Source: Aspidapion aeneum (lineage: Eukaryota; Arthropoda; Insecta; Coleoptera; Brentidae). From it: DNA of 64,000 bases. The notes under the pieces were generated by a model that ran no database searches, was not told where the DNA came from, and was given only the letters and a program-made list of their open reading frames with translations. A program made the translations under genes and the position numbers. Positions 20,914 through 31,514 of this stretch are shown here, in pieces (position 1 is the first letter of the stretch; each line of letters starts with the position of its first letter). The stretch spans positions 2,294,001 to 2,358,000 of the forward strand of contig OY755047.1 of the NCBI GenBank assembly GCA_963576565.1, read 5' to 3'.

Positions 20914-22116
20914 CATTGGCGTAGCTTGGGGGGGGGGCAGGGGGGCCTGCCCCCCCCCCCCTGAAGTCTTTCAGGCCCCCCTAAGATATTTTAGGCCTCC
21001 CCTACCGACTACTAGTAAAAGAACATGACGCTGAAAATACATACTTTTCTATTATTATTCGGGAAATATTCAAATAAAATAGGTGCATTAAAATTTAAAA
21101 TCATTCAGATAATGTTTACATTTCAGGAAAAAGCCCTTGTCTTGCGGAATTAGGCTTTTTCTCTTTAAATTATCGGTAACTTTCCTGCACTTATGCAATT
21201 TCCCGAAAATATTTTTTAAATTTAAACATAATTATGCATATTGAATATTTCATACATATTGGCGACATCTTGTAAAATATTATAGAAGTGTAAGTTAAAT
21301 TTCGCATTTAATAAAGACAGCGACCTTTACCCCTCTGTTTCCGAAATCGGGTTGTAGATGTCGTAAGGTTATAAAAGACCTTTTTAAACTGTTTTTCTAA
21401 AATAAATATAATTATCTTTTTAGTTTTTTTGAGGTTAGCGTTTAGTGTCTTATGAAAATTTTCCGATTTTGGTGACAATTTCATAACCATTTTCATATTA
21501 AGTTTTCCCACGTCGTTAAATAGAATAAATTCGTCGAGCAATACTGGGAAATTTTTAATATTAATACTTCTACTCTAAGAGCAGAAATGACCGTTTTAAA
21601 GAATTGTATTTTTCGGTTAAATCAAACTGTTGGTCATGATTCTATCAAACAACATATAGCAGAAAACACCTATCCAAACCTCTACCAACTTTTTAAAGTT
21701 GCGAGTATTCTTCCAATTTCAAGTGCAACTTGCGAGAGGTCTTTCTCTGCCATGAGGATAGTTTTTAATTGGCTTAGAACAACTATGACTCAAGAGAGAC
21801 ACTCAGGTTTGTTATTGTTATTCATAGAAAGAGATGTTGAAGTCGACTTAGACAGTGTGGTAGACGCTTTCAGTGAGCGACGTAGAAAACTTTCTTTGTA
21901 GAATTGCTGAATCACATACTTCCTGTGTATACATATAAATAAGTTGGTAAATGTATTATTAAATTTGTTATATTAAAATATTAGAACATTTAATGCGCGT
22001 ATTTTTTTTTATTCATTGCACACTTTGCACGACTCTTTAAAACCTATGTTTGCTTTTTGTTCAAGATAGACCGGGGCCACGCCCCCCCCTGAAAAGCAAG
22101 GCTAGCTACGCCAATG
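20914..22116 (+). mobile_element. Non-autonomous hAT element, copy 1
   Basis: A 1203-bp element with 13-bp inverted ends (CATTGGCGTAGCT). It is flanked on both sides by TCTGCAGC, an exact 8-bp duplication typical of hAT insertion. G-run and C-run blocks lie just inside the ends. It retains only the C-terminal part of a transposase, so it would have to be moved by a full-length relative. A close copy sits at 47038-48234. Confidence 0.95.
21587..21901 (+). pseudogene. hAT transposase C-terminal (dimerisation) fragment
   Basis: A 104-codon frame carries the hallmark of the hAT C-terminal dimerisation region: the string TYPNLYQLFKVASILPISSA, then CERSFSAMRRV-like sequence (here CERSFSAMRIV), then LRTTMTQERHSGL. 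In intact transposases this region follows the catalytic RNase H-like domain, which is absent here. The frame stays open upstream of the ATG for about 20 codons (ending STLRAE), consistent with the remnant of a last exon. The copy at 47704-48018 differs by a few residues. Certain as to family, but non-functional alone. Confidence 0.9.
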
Positions 22117-22263
22117 TCTGCAGCCCTTATGTACTTGCCGCCCCTGGTTGTTAACGTTTCGGAGAAGGAACATCTATCAACATGAAAGATCACTGAAAAG
22201 TTTAATATCGAAAAAACTCCAGCAGCGGAAACCGTGAGTGTCCGCTTATAGGAGGTTTCACTG

Positions 22264-22614
22264 TACGCCATTACTGCATAATCGCAAGAAACAACAAACA
22301 AACTTTTCTATATGTATATGCAAGCTTAATACGAAACACCAGAGAACATAGTATAGAGCCAAGCAAACTCTGGATATTCTGGAATATATATAAAGTGATG
22401 GATCGGTCCAAGTAGGCCGGGGATTTGGCAAACCTCAACAGGAACCTTCACTCGACCACGTGATTATTTCGCCTCAAAACCAATCAACCCCACAGTTTAG
22501 CAATTTGTGTTTCAATTCAATTCAATTTATTTCATGAAATGTTATTACAATTTTGTTTCAATTAATATGACAAGATGGCAAACAATGGACATTAGGTCTG
22601 TGTGTCTACCCAGG
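22264..22614. other. No recognisable gene
   Basis: Mixed sequence between the pogo-like element and repeat family D. No ends, repeats or coding signal were recognised. Confidence 0.4.
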
Positions 22615-23040
22615 GCTATCAAAATGGACGGGCCACGATCCTCCACTTTGTTGACGTCACATCCGGGGCTGATTTTTTTTTGATGGTCACGTTACGACAC
22701 AGCTGATTGTCTTTAAAATATTGAAGTTGAAATGACGGTTCATGGATATTTGATTTTTTTTTAAATAAAGCCGTTTTTGAGATTGTTTTTACTTTATTCT
22801 GGCAGAACAATTTTTTTTAAATGTATAGTAAGCCCTAATGTTTCATAGCCGCTTCAATAGCTCACACAAAAATTAAGTTTAAAGCAGAAGCGAATGTGAC
22901 AATCACATATGACAAAGTCAAACACATGTCAAATATAACAGTTGGCATGTGGTACATGGCGGGTAATTTGAATTCAAAATAAGGAATGCTAAATCTTGAA
23001 GATTTTAACCTTTTAATAATGTTGCTTCCTTACAAACCTT
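22615..23040 (+). repeat. Interspersed repeat family D, copy 1
   Basis: It matches 55755-56245 along its length. Shared strings include TTGTTGACGTCACA, CACAGCTGATTGT, AAAATATTGAAGTT, CAAATATAACAGTTGGCATG and AAAATAAGGAATGCTAAATC. The class is unknown. In the second copy the tail leads into the 226-bp satellite monomer, and here the tail diverges after CTTACAAA. Confidence 0.75.
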
Positions 23041-23202
23041 TGGTGGAATATCGGGATGGTGTCTGAAAATATTTCAGTGAAATTTTGCGGAAATCTGTAG
23101 TGCCATTTTGAAAATATCATAAAAAAACGTCTGACCTCCCATAAGACCCAATGTAAAATTCAGCCCCGGGAGAACAGCTGATTTTTTCAGGGTCGTTGCC
23201 TC

Positions 23203-23691
23203 TATTTTTGTGTTGGCCTTGGTTTACCATCTCTCATAATATGGCACTTAACTATTTAAAATTAATTAAAAAAGTAGTTTTAACTTAAATTAGATAAATA
23301 CATTTTTTAAAGTCTTTCACTCAACTTATCAAACATGTTTAGTGGCTAATCGGGTAAAGAGGAGTTTTTGTTTCTCTCATTTTTTTCCGGTGGTAGCTTG
23401 AAAGCTTAACCTCACGGGGGTCCAGGATCGAATGGACACCTAATAAGTGTGACAGTTAATAACTGTTTCGTCCTTATGGGACTCCTTAGAACACTGCTTG
23501 GTCAATGTGACACTCTTGCGAAGTTAATTAGACGGTTTTGTCTCTACTCATATGTAAATAGTGAGAAAACTCTCGCAAGAAGCGCCATCTACCGAAATAC
23601 GAGAGAAATAAGAACAAGAGTAGGCGTAAATAAACTGCTATACATATCGATCAATGAAAAGATCGATTATTTTTGTGTTGGCCTTGGTTAA
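23203..23691. other. Segment bounded by ~22-bp direct repeats
   Basis: TATTTTTGTGTTGGCCTTGG occurs at about 23203 and again at about 23669, each followed by TT. The DNA between (about 465 bp) could be an insertion with an unusually long target duplication or a local duplication. The 80-codon frame inside has no recognised match. Confidence 0.45.
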
Positions 23692-23886
23692 GCTAAGTTA
23701 TAATTAACCCCTAAGTGACCTGATAATGAGAAACGAGCCCTTAAATAATTCATACACAGAACTGTGAGCTGATTGTAATTGTGAGATTATCTGAAGTTGC
23801 AGAGCTGGTGAGAGTGCTGCTTGCGCCTGGAAAGGCCTTGTTTATGTAGATATCCCGGCTACAAGGACCGCGCCTGATGTAGACAT

Positions 23887-24050
23887 TTACATTCTTGCAG
23901 GTTTATTAGTCCGGGATCCAACAAAACTTTTCGTATCGTTTTCCTCATTTTCTAACCATGCTTTTACTTTTTTACCATCAAGCTCTGTCTCTGTCCATTT
24001 GAGAGTACTATCAAGAATTTGTGCCCTCCTGAGAGTTCCAGAGTGTAGTA
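23887..24050 (-). pseudogene. Unidentified coding-like fragment
   Basis: A minus-strand frame of about 54 codons, ending in a TAA, has protein-like composition in AT-rich surroundings. It includes LKWTETELDGKKVKAWLENE and ends SRTNKPARM. It has no ATG. Just upstream is a pyrimidine-rich run ending in CTACAG, which could be a 3' splice site, so this might be a last exon or a fragment of an element protein. I do not recognise the family. Confidence 0.3.
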
Positions 24051-24201
24051 CTGTAGTATTTGAAAATAAAATAAAAATTAAATTTTTCCTAAAATATGAT
24101 AAAATTCCATATTTTCTACGTTAAATTTGAACAAGAAATATGTAAAATTAAATAATTTTAAAACCGTATTTGAAAATAACTTAAGAATTATCTCTAAAAA
24201 A

Positions 24202-24355
24202 TTACAAGAATTACCAGAATTACCAGAATTACCAGAATTACCAGAATTACCAGAATTACCAGACTTACCAGACTTACCAGAATTACCAGAATTACCAGAA
24301 TTACCAGAATGACCAAAATTACCAGAATTACCAGAATTTCCAGAATTACCAGAAT
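24202..24355 (+). repeat. 9-bp tandem repeat, TTACCAGAA phase
   Basis: About 17 units of TTACCAGAA with single-base variants (GACTTACCA, GACCAAAAT). It passes directly into the TTACAAAAA array. Confidence 0.95.
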
Positions 24356-25198
24356 TTTACAAATTACAAAAATTACAAAAATTACAAAAATTACGAAAAT
24401 TACGAAAATTAAAAAAATTACAAAAATTACAAAAATTACAAAAATTACAAAAATTACAAAAATTACAAAAATTACAAAAATTACAAAAATTACAAAAATT
24501 ACAAAAATTACAAAAATTACAAAAATTACAAAAATTACAAAAATTACAAAAATTACAAAAATTACAAAAATTACAAAAATTACAAAAATTACAAAAATTA
24601 CAAAAATTACAAAAATTACAAAAATTACAAAAATTACAAAAATTACAAAAATTACAAAAATTACAAAAATTACAAAAATTACAAAAATTACAAAAATTAC
24701 AAAAATTACAAAAATTACAAAAATTACAAAAATTACAAAAATTACAAAAATTACAAAAATTACAAAAATTACAAAAATTACAAAAATTACAAAAATTACA
24801 AAAATTACAAAAATTACAAAAATTACAAAAATTACAAAAATTACAAAAATTACAAAAATTACAAAAATTACAAAAATTACAAAAATTACAAAAATTACAA
24901 AAATTACAAAAATTACAAAAATTACAAAAATTACAAAAATTACAAAAATTACAAAAATTACAAAAATTACAAAAATTACAAAAATTACAAAAATTACAAA
25001 AATTACAAAAATTACAAAAATTACAAAAATTACAAAAATTACAAAAATTACAAAAATTACAAAAATTACAAAAATTACAAAAATTACAAAAATTACAAAA
25101 ATTACAAAAATTACAAAAATTACAAAAATTACAAAAATTTCAAAAATTACAAAAATTACAAAAATTACAAAAATTACAAAAATTACAAAAATTACAAA
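24356..25198 (+). repeat. 9-bp tandem repeat, TTACAAAAA phase
   Basis: More than 90 almost perfect units of TTACAAAAA. Only a few variants occur (TTACGAAAA and an AAA variant near the start, one TTTC near 25138), so the array is young or kept uniform. The nine-base unit spells Ile-Thr-Lys in one frame. The resulting 301-codon frame is a by-product. Confidence 0.97.
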
Positions 25199-25433
25199 TC
25201 AACGTTTTATTTAATTAATCGTGGTATAGAAGTATAAAGTTTTGGTTTGCCCAAACTTGGAAATAGATTCCATGGCTTCCATACTAACGTTCCTTATTCC
25301 ACCACAGTTTGGAAATTTGATATTTTATGTATGGGCTCTCTCTTATTTGGACGTGGTCTTTTGACGTATGCATGGAAGGGGAGACCTCAAAACCAAATTA
25401 AGTGGATTCTCCTTTCGCAGGAAAATGTGTCAG

Positions 25434-25437
25434 TTCT
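25434..25437. other. Target site duplication TTCT (left)
   Basis: TTCT directly precedes the left LTR and recurs at 40444-40447 directly after the right LTR. A 4-bp duplication is usual for Ty3/gypsy integration. Confidence 0.9.
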
Positions 25438-28310
25438 TGTGGCCTTAAAAAAATTAAAAAAAAAATGTGGGCGCCAATTTGTGGCCTTAAAAAAAGTTGT
25501 GTGACATTTGTGGCAGCTTAAAGACGTCGCCGCCATTTTGTGACACTGAAACCCACTGAATAATTAAACAAATATCTGGAAGCAGAACTGTATTTTCCAG
25601 CTAGGTAAAACATTGATATGCCCGGTAACTTTTATACAGTGGAGAAGGGGGGGGTTCAGAAATAAGAAAATTTTAAGTGCGCCACATTATTTAATATCAA
25701 TGTTTTACAAAGAAGATCTTAAATAAAATACAGTTCAACCCAAATGTTGTAGCCAAACAATGAAATTCCACTTACTTCCGAGGCTTCCAGAGTATTTGTG
25801 TAATTAAGAACAACCAAAAAAAAAATAAACAGAATAAAATTCTAAAAGATTGAATTAAGATGACAAAACTAGAAATACTTTACAGGTAGATGGACTCCTT
25901 TAACAGGTCATAGTGTACCTACATCTGAGTCAGTAGTGTGAGACTCGGTTACATAAATGATTGTAAAAAAAAATACACTTCCACAATCGTTCCATCATAG
26001 GGGAGATCTGGACCAAATATCTGCTGTCATCATTCTACGCTAGGTCGAATGAGACAGACAGCAACCCAGTCCGAGATCCACCCCATGAGGTAAAAATGTG
26101 TAACGAAACCGCTAAAAAAAAAATATAATCTCATCTCTCTTTTGTCTCCGCAAAGTTGGTCATCGGGTTGTACAAATAACACAAGAAAAATTAGTTCATC
26201 TTGTTTATTTTAGTGGTAAAATCAGATAAAATTGCCGGAAGCATAAAAAAAATAAATGAAATGGATGTAAACAAGGGCCAAAATAGCAAGGCACTTTAAA
26301 TTTGACAGTAAAATTATCTTAAATAAATGAAAGGAAGGAAAACAAGTCAATGTAGTAAATATGCCGCAAAACCAGGGTTATGACGTCATACCTTATCTTG
26401 CGTTTACAAGAAATGTTGAAACTATACTGTGAAAACTTATATATGAAATATATGAAAAGATCACATCTAAATTATACTAAAAATTTATATATGAGTGAAA
26501 AAATTATAGTTAAGGCTTGCTCCTACCTTGGTCCTTGATTATTCTGTGTATGTTTTATTTTGTAAACCTGGAATTCTGTTGTCCTGTTGTCTCACCACTG
26601 CTTTCGGGTCTCCTGCTCTGCTCGCGCCTTCCCTCGTGCTCGCTTAGCACATGATGTTAGGCCAGCACTTTGGTCTTAAAAGGGTTGTGGGATTCTTGCC
26701 CGAGCGTAGAAAAGGTTGTGGGACACTTGCCCGAGCGTAGAACCCTTTCCCAGGGTACAACTGGCTACACCTGGCTTCACACCAGCGTCCAGCCCCAAAT
26801 GTCGGTGGAATGGACGGGCAATGCTCTTCCCCGTACAAAATGGCGTGGGCCGACTTAAATTCCCCTCAAAAGGGTGCGAGCGTCACTCCAAATTACGCCT
26901 GGACACGACGGACTCACTCCTCACAGCCTCTGGGATATCTCCTACAGTTCGCTGCAGTGCCAAACCAAAAACAATGGCGATCCCAGAGCCTGTTGTCGAC
27001 CCAACCAAATTTGTTAGCAAAGAGAGACCAAGCACTTCGTCGAGAATACCAGAATAATGCAGTGGCCGGAAACCGTTTTGTAAATTTGGTGGGGAGTGGG
27101 GACGGTAAAACGCAATAGTACCAACCTAATCTTCCCGGTGAAATTCAAATAAAGGATGCAAACCTATTTATAAAAAACTTTTCCGCCAAAAATAAATCTC
27201 TACATTCAGTGGCAAGCCTGGAAGAAAAACCCGGGGTTTTCAAAGTAACCAATGAGGAGATACCGCATAGTTCTATACAGGTATATAGGGGGCAGCACCG
27301 ACCAAGGGGATAGGAAGTACGTAAAACAAACCTTGAGGTGTTGTCGGATCTATTTCCACGGTTGAAATTTTTATAACAAGGACGTCGAGACACCCTCCAT
27401 ACACATTATTAATATTCGAACACTCAACCAATTCCCATATGAGTAAAGCTATACTAAGTGTAGAATTTAGTTGTATTTTAGCTACAGTTTTAGTCACAAG
27501 TTTCCTTTGCTCTTTATATATGTTTTCTCTAAGATTCATATGGTTTGACGCCATTCTTGTAAAACATTTCTACTGTAATAAAGTTGTTTCTGAACCTGAA
27601 CCCAAAAATACACACTGAACTACTGCTAAGAAGCTCGGCACAAGAGTGTTCAGAGGTTAACTCACACGATTTCGTTTATTCTTTTAGTCTTGGTTTTTAT
27701 CCCTCGTTTATCTCCCATTTACAAAAGTGCATAACTCGTATTTATTTTATCCTTTCCCTATCAAATTAATAAAGATATCAAAGTGGCGGAGCCTCGGTTG
27801 TTCCTGGTCGACCCAAATATGTTTTTGTACTATCAAAACTAGTTAATCCGTGAAGGATATGAGGTTCGGATTGTCCCAATATCCTCGAAATAAACGTAAG
27901 GGAATGAAATGTTCACCTAAATGTTTCCTTCCTGTTACTGAAACCATTTGTGATGCGGCAACGCCGCCATTCCCCAGCATAACAGCTGTTTAACTTTATG
28001 AACGTCAAGTGAATCACAAAATTCCACAGATAAAAACAAAACAATCAAAATTTTTATGTGATTTTTCCCGAAGCCTGTGATCTTAAATTCCAATTACGAT
28101 GTCCAGATAATGCGATGTGCGTAGTGTCCACAGTAATTCGATGGAATGTCTCCTTTATAAGGTAACTTTTTGGACACTATATAACCTCCAAACCTAGCTC
28201 TATAAAATACTATATATTTGTGTACAGAAAGACGAATCAAAGAGCCTTGATTATTTACCTAAATAAACAAATATGTAACGTTGTCTTAAACGTAAAAATG
28301 ACACGTTACA
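25438..28310 (-). repeat. 3' LTR of the Ty3/gypsy element
   Basis: It matches the other LTR at a constant offset of 12133 bases. All open frames longer than 60 codons inside translate identically in the two copies. The only visible difference is in the A-rich stretch at 25445-25466. At 2.87 kb it is several times longer than a usual insect gypsy LTR. A GC-richer core (about 26580-27300) carries frames of about 100 codons on the + strand, with no recognised product. Confidence 0.96.
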
Positions 28311-28325
28311 TAATCCCCCCCCAAC
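28311..28325 (-). promoter_or_regulatory. Polypurine tract
   Basis: In element orientation a run of G residues (TTGGGGGGGGATTA) directly precedes the 3' LTR. It is the expected primer for plus-strand synthesis after reverse transcription. The + strand shows it as TAATCCCCCCCC. Confidence 0.8.
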
Positions 28326-28349
28326 TTCAAGACGATTAACCTAAAAAGG

Positions 28350-31300
28350 TTAATCGGAGAGGTCCGCTGCCGACTTAAGGTCTTTGGCATGCCAACTCCC
28401 TGGCAGTACTTTACCCGATGGTTCCTGAAGCTCAAATATCCATGGAGAAATTTTATTCCTAATCACATAAGGACCAACGAATTTCGGTGCTAACTTCTTC
28501 GAGAAAAACTTCGCAGCATCTGACAAAACATAATTTTTCTTCCAAACACGCTGACCCACAGCAAAGTTGGGTACCCTTGTACGCAAATTATACTGAACTA
28601 CGTTTTTCTCTCCAGCCACCTCTAACCTTCTCTTAACATCAGCATAGAGCTTCCGGAAACCTTCGTTCTTACTTTCAGCTGCGGATTGTACACCATTCTC
28701 TTCAGATAACAAAACTGGGTTGGAGTAATCTTTACCTGATAAACACATATTCCTACCAAAATTAACAAAGAAAGGAGACATCCTGGTTGTCTCATGGGTT
28801 GCAGTACGAATCGCGCAGGCAAGTTTATGTATTTGTTCGTCCCACTTCCTGTGGTTGTCTTTCACATAACAACATAACATGGTTTTTAACGTGCGATTCG
28901 TCCTTTCTGTTGGATTTGCTCTGGGGTGATAATACGGATTATACTGAATTTTAACCTGATAACTCTCAGCAAAACGCTTAAACTCATTACTTTTGTACTG
29001 AGGGCCATTATCACAAAGTATCAAACGGGGTACTCCGAAGACCATAAATACTTGTTCCTCAAGATGTTTGACAACAGCTTGAGTAGGGGCTGTTCGCATT
29101 GGAAAAACTAAGGAAAACTTACTTAAATAGTCCGTCACGACGAGAATCCAGCAATTACCCTTTGTCGAACGAGGTAGAGGTCCACATAAATCAGTCGAAA
29201 TAATTTCCCAAGGACGAGTTGGTTTTGGGTGAGATATCATCTGATCAGATACACCTTGTGTATCACCTTTATGAGCTGCACAGACAAAGCATTTCTTTAC
29301 AAAAGTTGCCACGTCCTGGCGCATTTTTGGCCAATAATATTTTTCTGCCAGTCTGTGGAAGGTTTTATACACACCCATATGTCCTGCGGTAGGAGGATCG
29401 TGAGCTTCTCCAATAATTCTACGCCTATGATCTTTGGGGACTACCTCTTTCCAATATTCGTTAGATGGTGAAAGTTGAGGGTATTCTTGTTTGACATATT
29501 TATACAACTTATTATCAGTGTATCTCCAGTTCATAAATTTTAACGGTGATTCTACGACCCTCTTTACCATCTTTTGGTACCATCGATCTTTTATTGTTGT
29601 TGAAACATCTCCGGGCTGCGAAATTGTATCAATCATAGGTACTGCACGAGACAACATGTCCGGGACAACTAAATCTTTCCCTTTCCGATGGATTACTTCA
29701 AAATCATATTGCTGCAGTTTTACAGACCAACGAGCAAGTCTTCCACTGGGCTCTTTCAAGCTATGAAGCCATTTTAAGCTAAAATGATCTGTTATGACCT
29801 TAAATGAGATCCCCTCAATATAAGGCCGGAGCTTCTCTATCGCCCAAACCAATGCCAAACATTCTCGCTCGGTGGTCGTGTAAACACGTTCTTGCTTAGT
29901 CAAAGATCGACTCAAATAGCATATGACTTTGTCTCCTTCAGGATAAGGTTGCGTTAAACATGCTCCTATTCCATATCCTGATGCGTCTGTTTGAATGACA
30001 AATTCTTTGGTATAATCTGGACATGTAAGAATCGGTGCAGTCACTAAAAGTTCCTTAATCTTAACAAATGCTTTTTCGCAGTCTGGAGTCCAATCGAACT
30101 TTTGATTTTTCTTAGTTAGAGCTGTAATCGGAGCTATTATCGCTGAAAAATTCTCTATGAAACGTCTGTACCAGGATATTGTACCTACAACTCTACGAAC
30201 TTCTCTGACAGTTCTTGGCCTCTGGAGCTCTAACATGGCTCTAATTTTATTAGGGTCAACTCGGATGCCTCGACGGTCCACTACGAAACCTAAATAAGTC
30301 ATTTCTGGCCTACACAGTTGGCATTTTTCCCAACTTACCGTTATCTTTGCATTCTGCAATCTTCGTAGGACTTCCTCAAGAATTCTAAGATGTTCAGAAA
30401 AGCTCTGTGTGACAATTACGAGGTCATCGAGATATACGTACACGTAGGGGTCTAAATCGTTTCCTATGATGCTATCTATGAGTCTCTGCCAAGTTGCAGG
30501 TGCATTATGAAGACCAAATGGTAACCGCTTAAATTGGAAGAGACCTCGTCTACAGATGAATGCTGTTAGTGGCTTCGATGATTCTTCCATTGGTACTTGC
30601 CAATAAGCACTCTTAATATCTAAAGTTGACAAGTACTTAGCATCTTTCAATTTGTCAAGAGTCTCGGATACGAGTGGTAAAGGATAACTATCACGCGCCG
30701 TCACTGAGTTCAATTTGCGGTAGTCTACACAGAAACGATATTTCTTTGTGTTTTTCTTTTGTACCATTACCACTGGTGAAGCCCATGAACTACTACTACG
30801 TTCTATCACATCCATTTTCAGCATTTCGTCGATTTCGTCATCAATAAGTTTCTGAATGACCGGTGAGACCTTATATGAACGTTGTCTTATCGGTGCTGCA
30901 TTTGTTGTAATCTTATGTTCTACTCTGTCTGTACATCCCAGTGAGTCACCCATCATATTCTTATATTTAACGACCAATTCCTCTAGTCGTTCTGATTCAT
31001 AAGGTGTTAGAGTTGTTTGTTGGTCTGATGTTTCTAAAGAACAAATCACATCTTTATTATCGGCAAAATGCCACTCATTAGTACTTAAGTTCGGTACTAT
31101 ACCCATCGAAATCCAAAAATCTAATCCTAAAATCAAAGTGTGCGGCAACTCAGGAACGACGACGACCTCTATTAACCTAAATTTGTCCTGAACTCGCATA
31201 GGAAGCTGCACTGTTCCAATACTACTCGTGCTTTGACCATTTGCCACAATACAACTCGTCTTCTTCGTCGTATCAAGTGAAAAACCAAACCTCTCGATGA

Positions 31301-31514
31301 TTGACCAACCATGATTCCCTAAAAAGGTACGTGAAGCCCCGGAATCCAACAAACCTAATAACTTATTTCCGAGCACATCCACTTCTAAATAAGGCCTCTC
31401 ATCTTTGCGAGCATGACTTATCACATAATCTAAAACGTACGTTAGCCTATCGGTCGATGCTTGTCCAGGCTGACTCGAAGGTCGACCACCTACGAGCGCC
31501 TGGGTCCGTTTCCC
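28350..31514 (-). CDS. pol: Pol polyprotein (protease, RT, RNase H, integrase)
   Basis: This is the retrotransposon's enzyme polyprotein, made as a gag-pol fusion by -1 frameshifting. Numbered from a GTG at 31424, the landmarks are: aspartic protease DSGA (27-30); reverse transcriptase with LDIKSAYW (Asp269) and YLDD (331-334); RNase H with TDASGYG (Asp480), Glu521 and Asp546; integrase zinc motif (His675, His682, Cys712, Cys715); catalytic Asp745, Asp805 and Glu840; and a GPY/F-type module (KFVGPYVI) near the C terminus. All catalytic residues are present and no stop interrupts 1050 codons. The frame is open up to 31520, just upstream of the slippery site. No ATG serves as a start, which supports expression only by frameshift. 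No chromodomain and no envelope follow. Confidence 0.96.
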   Translation of the reverse strand, partial: GKRTQALVGGRPSSQPGQASTDRLTYVLDYVISHARKDERPYLEVDVLGNKLLGLLDSGASRTFLGNHGWSIIERFGFSLDTTKKTSCIVANGQSTSSIGTVQLPMRVQDKFRLIEVVVVPELPHTLILGLDFWISMGIVPNLSTNEWHFADNKDVICSLETSDQQTTLTPYESERLEELVVKYKNMMGDSLGCTDRVEHKITTNAAPIRQRSYKVSPVIQKLIDDEIDEMLKMDVIERSSSSWASPVVMVQKKNTKKYRFCVDYRKLNSVTARDSYPLPLVSETLDKLKDAKYLSTLDIKSAYWQVPMEESSKPLTAFICRRGLFQFKRLPFGLHNAPATWQRLIDSIIGNDLDPYVYVYLDDLVIVTQSFSEHLRILEEVLRRLQNAKITVSWEKCQLCRPEMTYLGFVVDRRGIRVDPNKIRAMLELQRPRTVREVRRVVGTISWYRRFIENFSAIIAPITALTKKNQKFDWTPDCEKAFVKIKELLVTAPILTCPDYTKEFVIQTDASGYGIGACLTQPYPEGDKVICYLSRSLTKQERVYTTTERECLALVWAIEKLRPYIEGISFKVITDHFSLKWLHSLKEPSGRLARWSVKLQQYDFEVIHRKGKDLVVPDMLSRAVPMIDTISQPGDVSTTIKDRWYQKMVKRVVESPLKFMNWRYTDNKLYKYVKQEYPQLSPSNEYWKEVVPKDHRRRIIGEAHDPPTAGHMGVYKTFHRLAEKYYWPKMRQDVATFVKKCFVCAAHKGDTQGVSDQMISHPKPTRPWEIISTDLCGPLPRSTKGNCWILVVTDYLSKFSLVFPMRTAPTQAVVKHLEEQVFMVFGVPRLILCDNGPQYKSNEFKRFAESYQVKIQYNPYYHPRANPTERTNRTLKTMLCCYVKDNHRKWDEQIHKLACAIRTATHETTRMSPFFVNFGRNMCLSGKDYSNPVLLSEENGVQSAAESKNEGFRKLYADVKRRLEVAGEKNVVQYNLRTRVPNFAVGQRVWKKNYVLSDAAKFFSKKLAPKFVGPYVIRNKISPWIFELQEPSGKVLPGSWHAKDLKSAADLSD

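Larger units (their letters stand above)
19903..22263. mobile_element. Pogo-like (Tc1/mariner superfamily) element with TA flanks
   Basis: The left end is CAGTGAAACTTCTCC and the right end GGAGGTTTCACTG, so the ends are inverted repeats, each flanked by TA as expected for Tc1/mariner/pogo insertions. Subterminal GCGGACAC strings recur in both arms. No transposase is left. The interior holds a fragment of repeat family C, which itself holds the hAT element at 20914-22116. The part at 19903-20240 matches 9080-9434 in reverse. Confidence 0.75.

Noticed and set aside
24309..25214. 301-codon Ile-Thr-Lys repeat frame
   Set aside because: Encoded entirely by the 9-bp TTACAAAAA array.
26644..27554. 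LTR-internal frames of 60-113 codons, duplicated at 38777-39687
   Set aside because: Overlapping frames on both strands inside a GC-richer LTR core with no recognised domain. Identity between copies follows from LTR identity, not selection.
28310..28350. Envelope gene downstream of pol (errantivirus-like)
   Set aside because: Only about 40 bases separate the pol stop from the LTR, so no third gene can fit.
28926..29766. Plus-strand frames opposite pol
   Set aside because: Shadows of the minus-strand pol gene.
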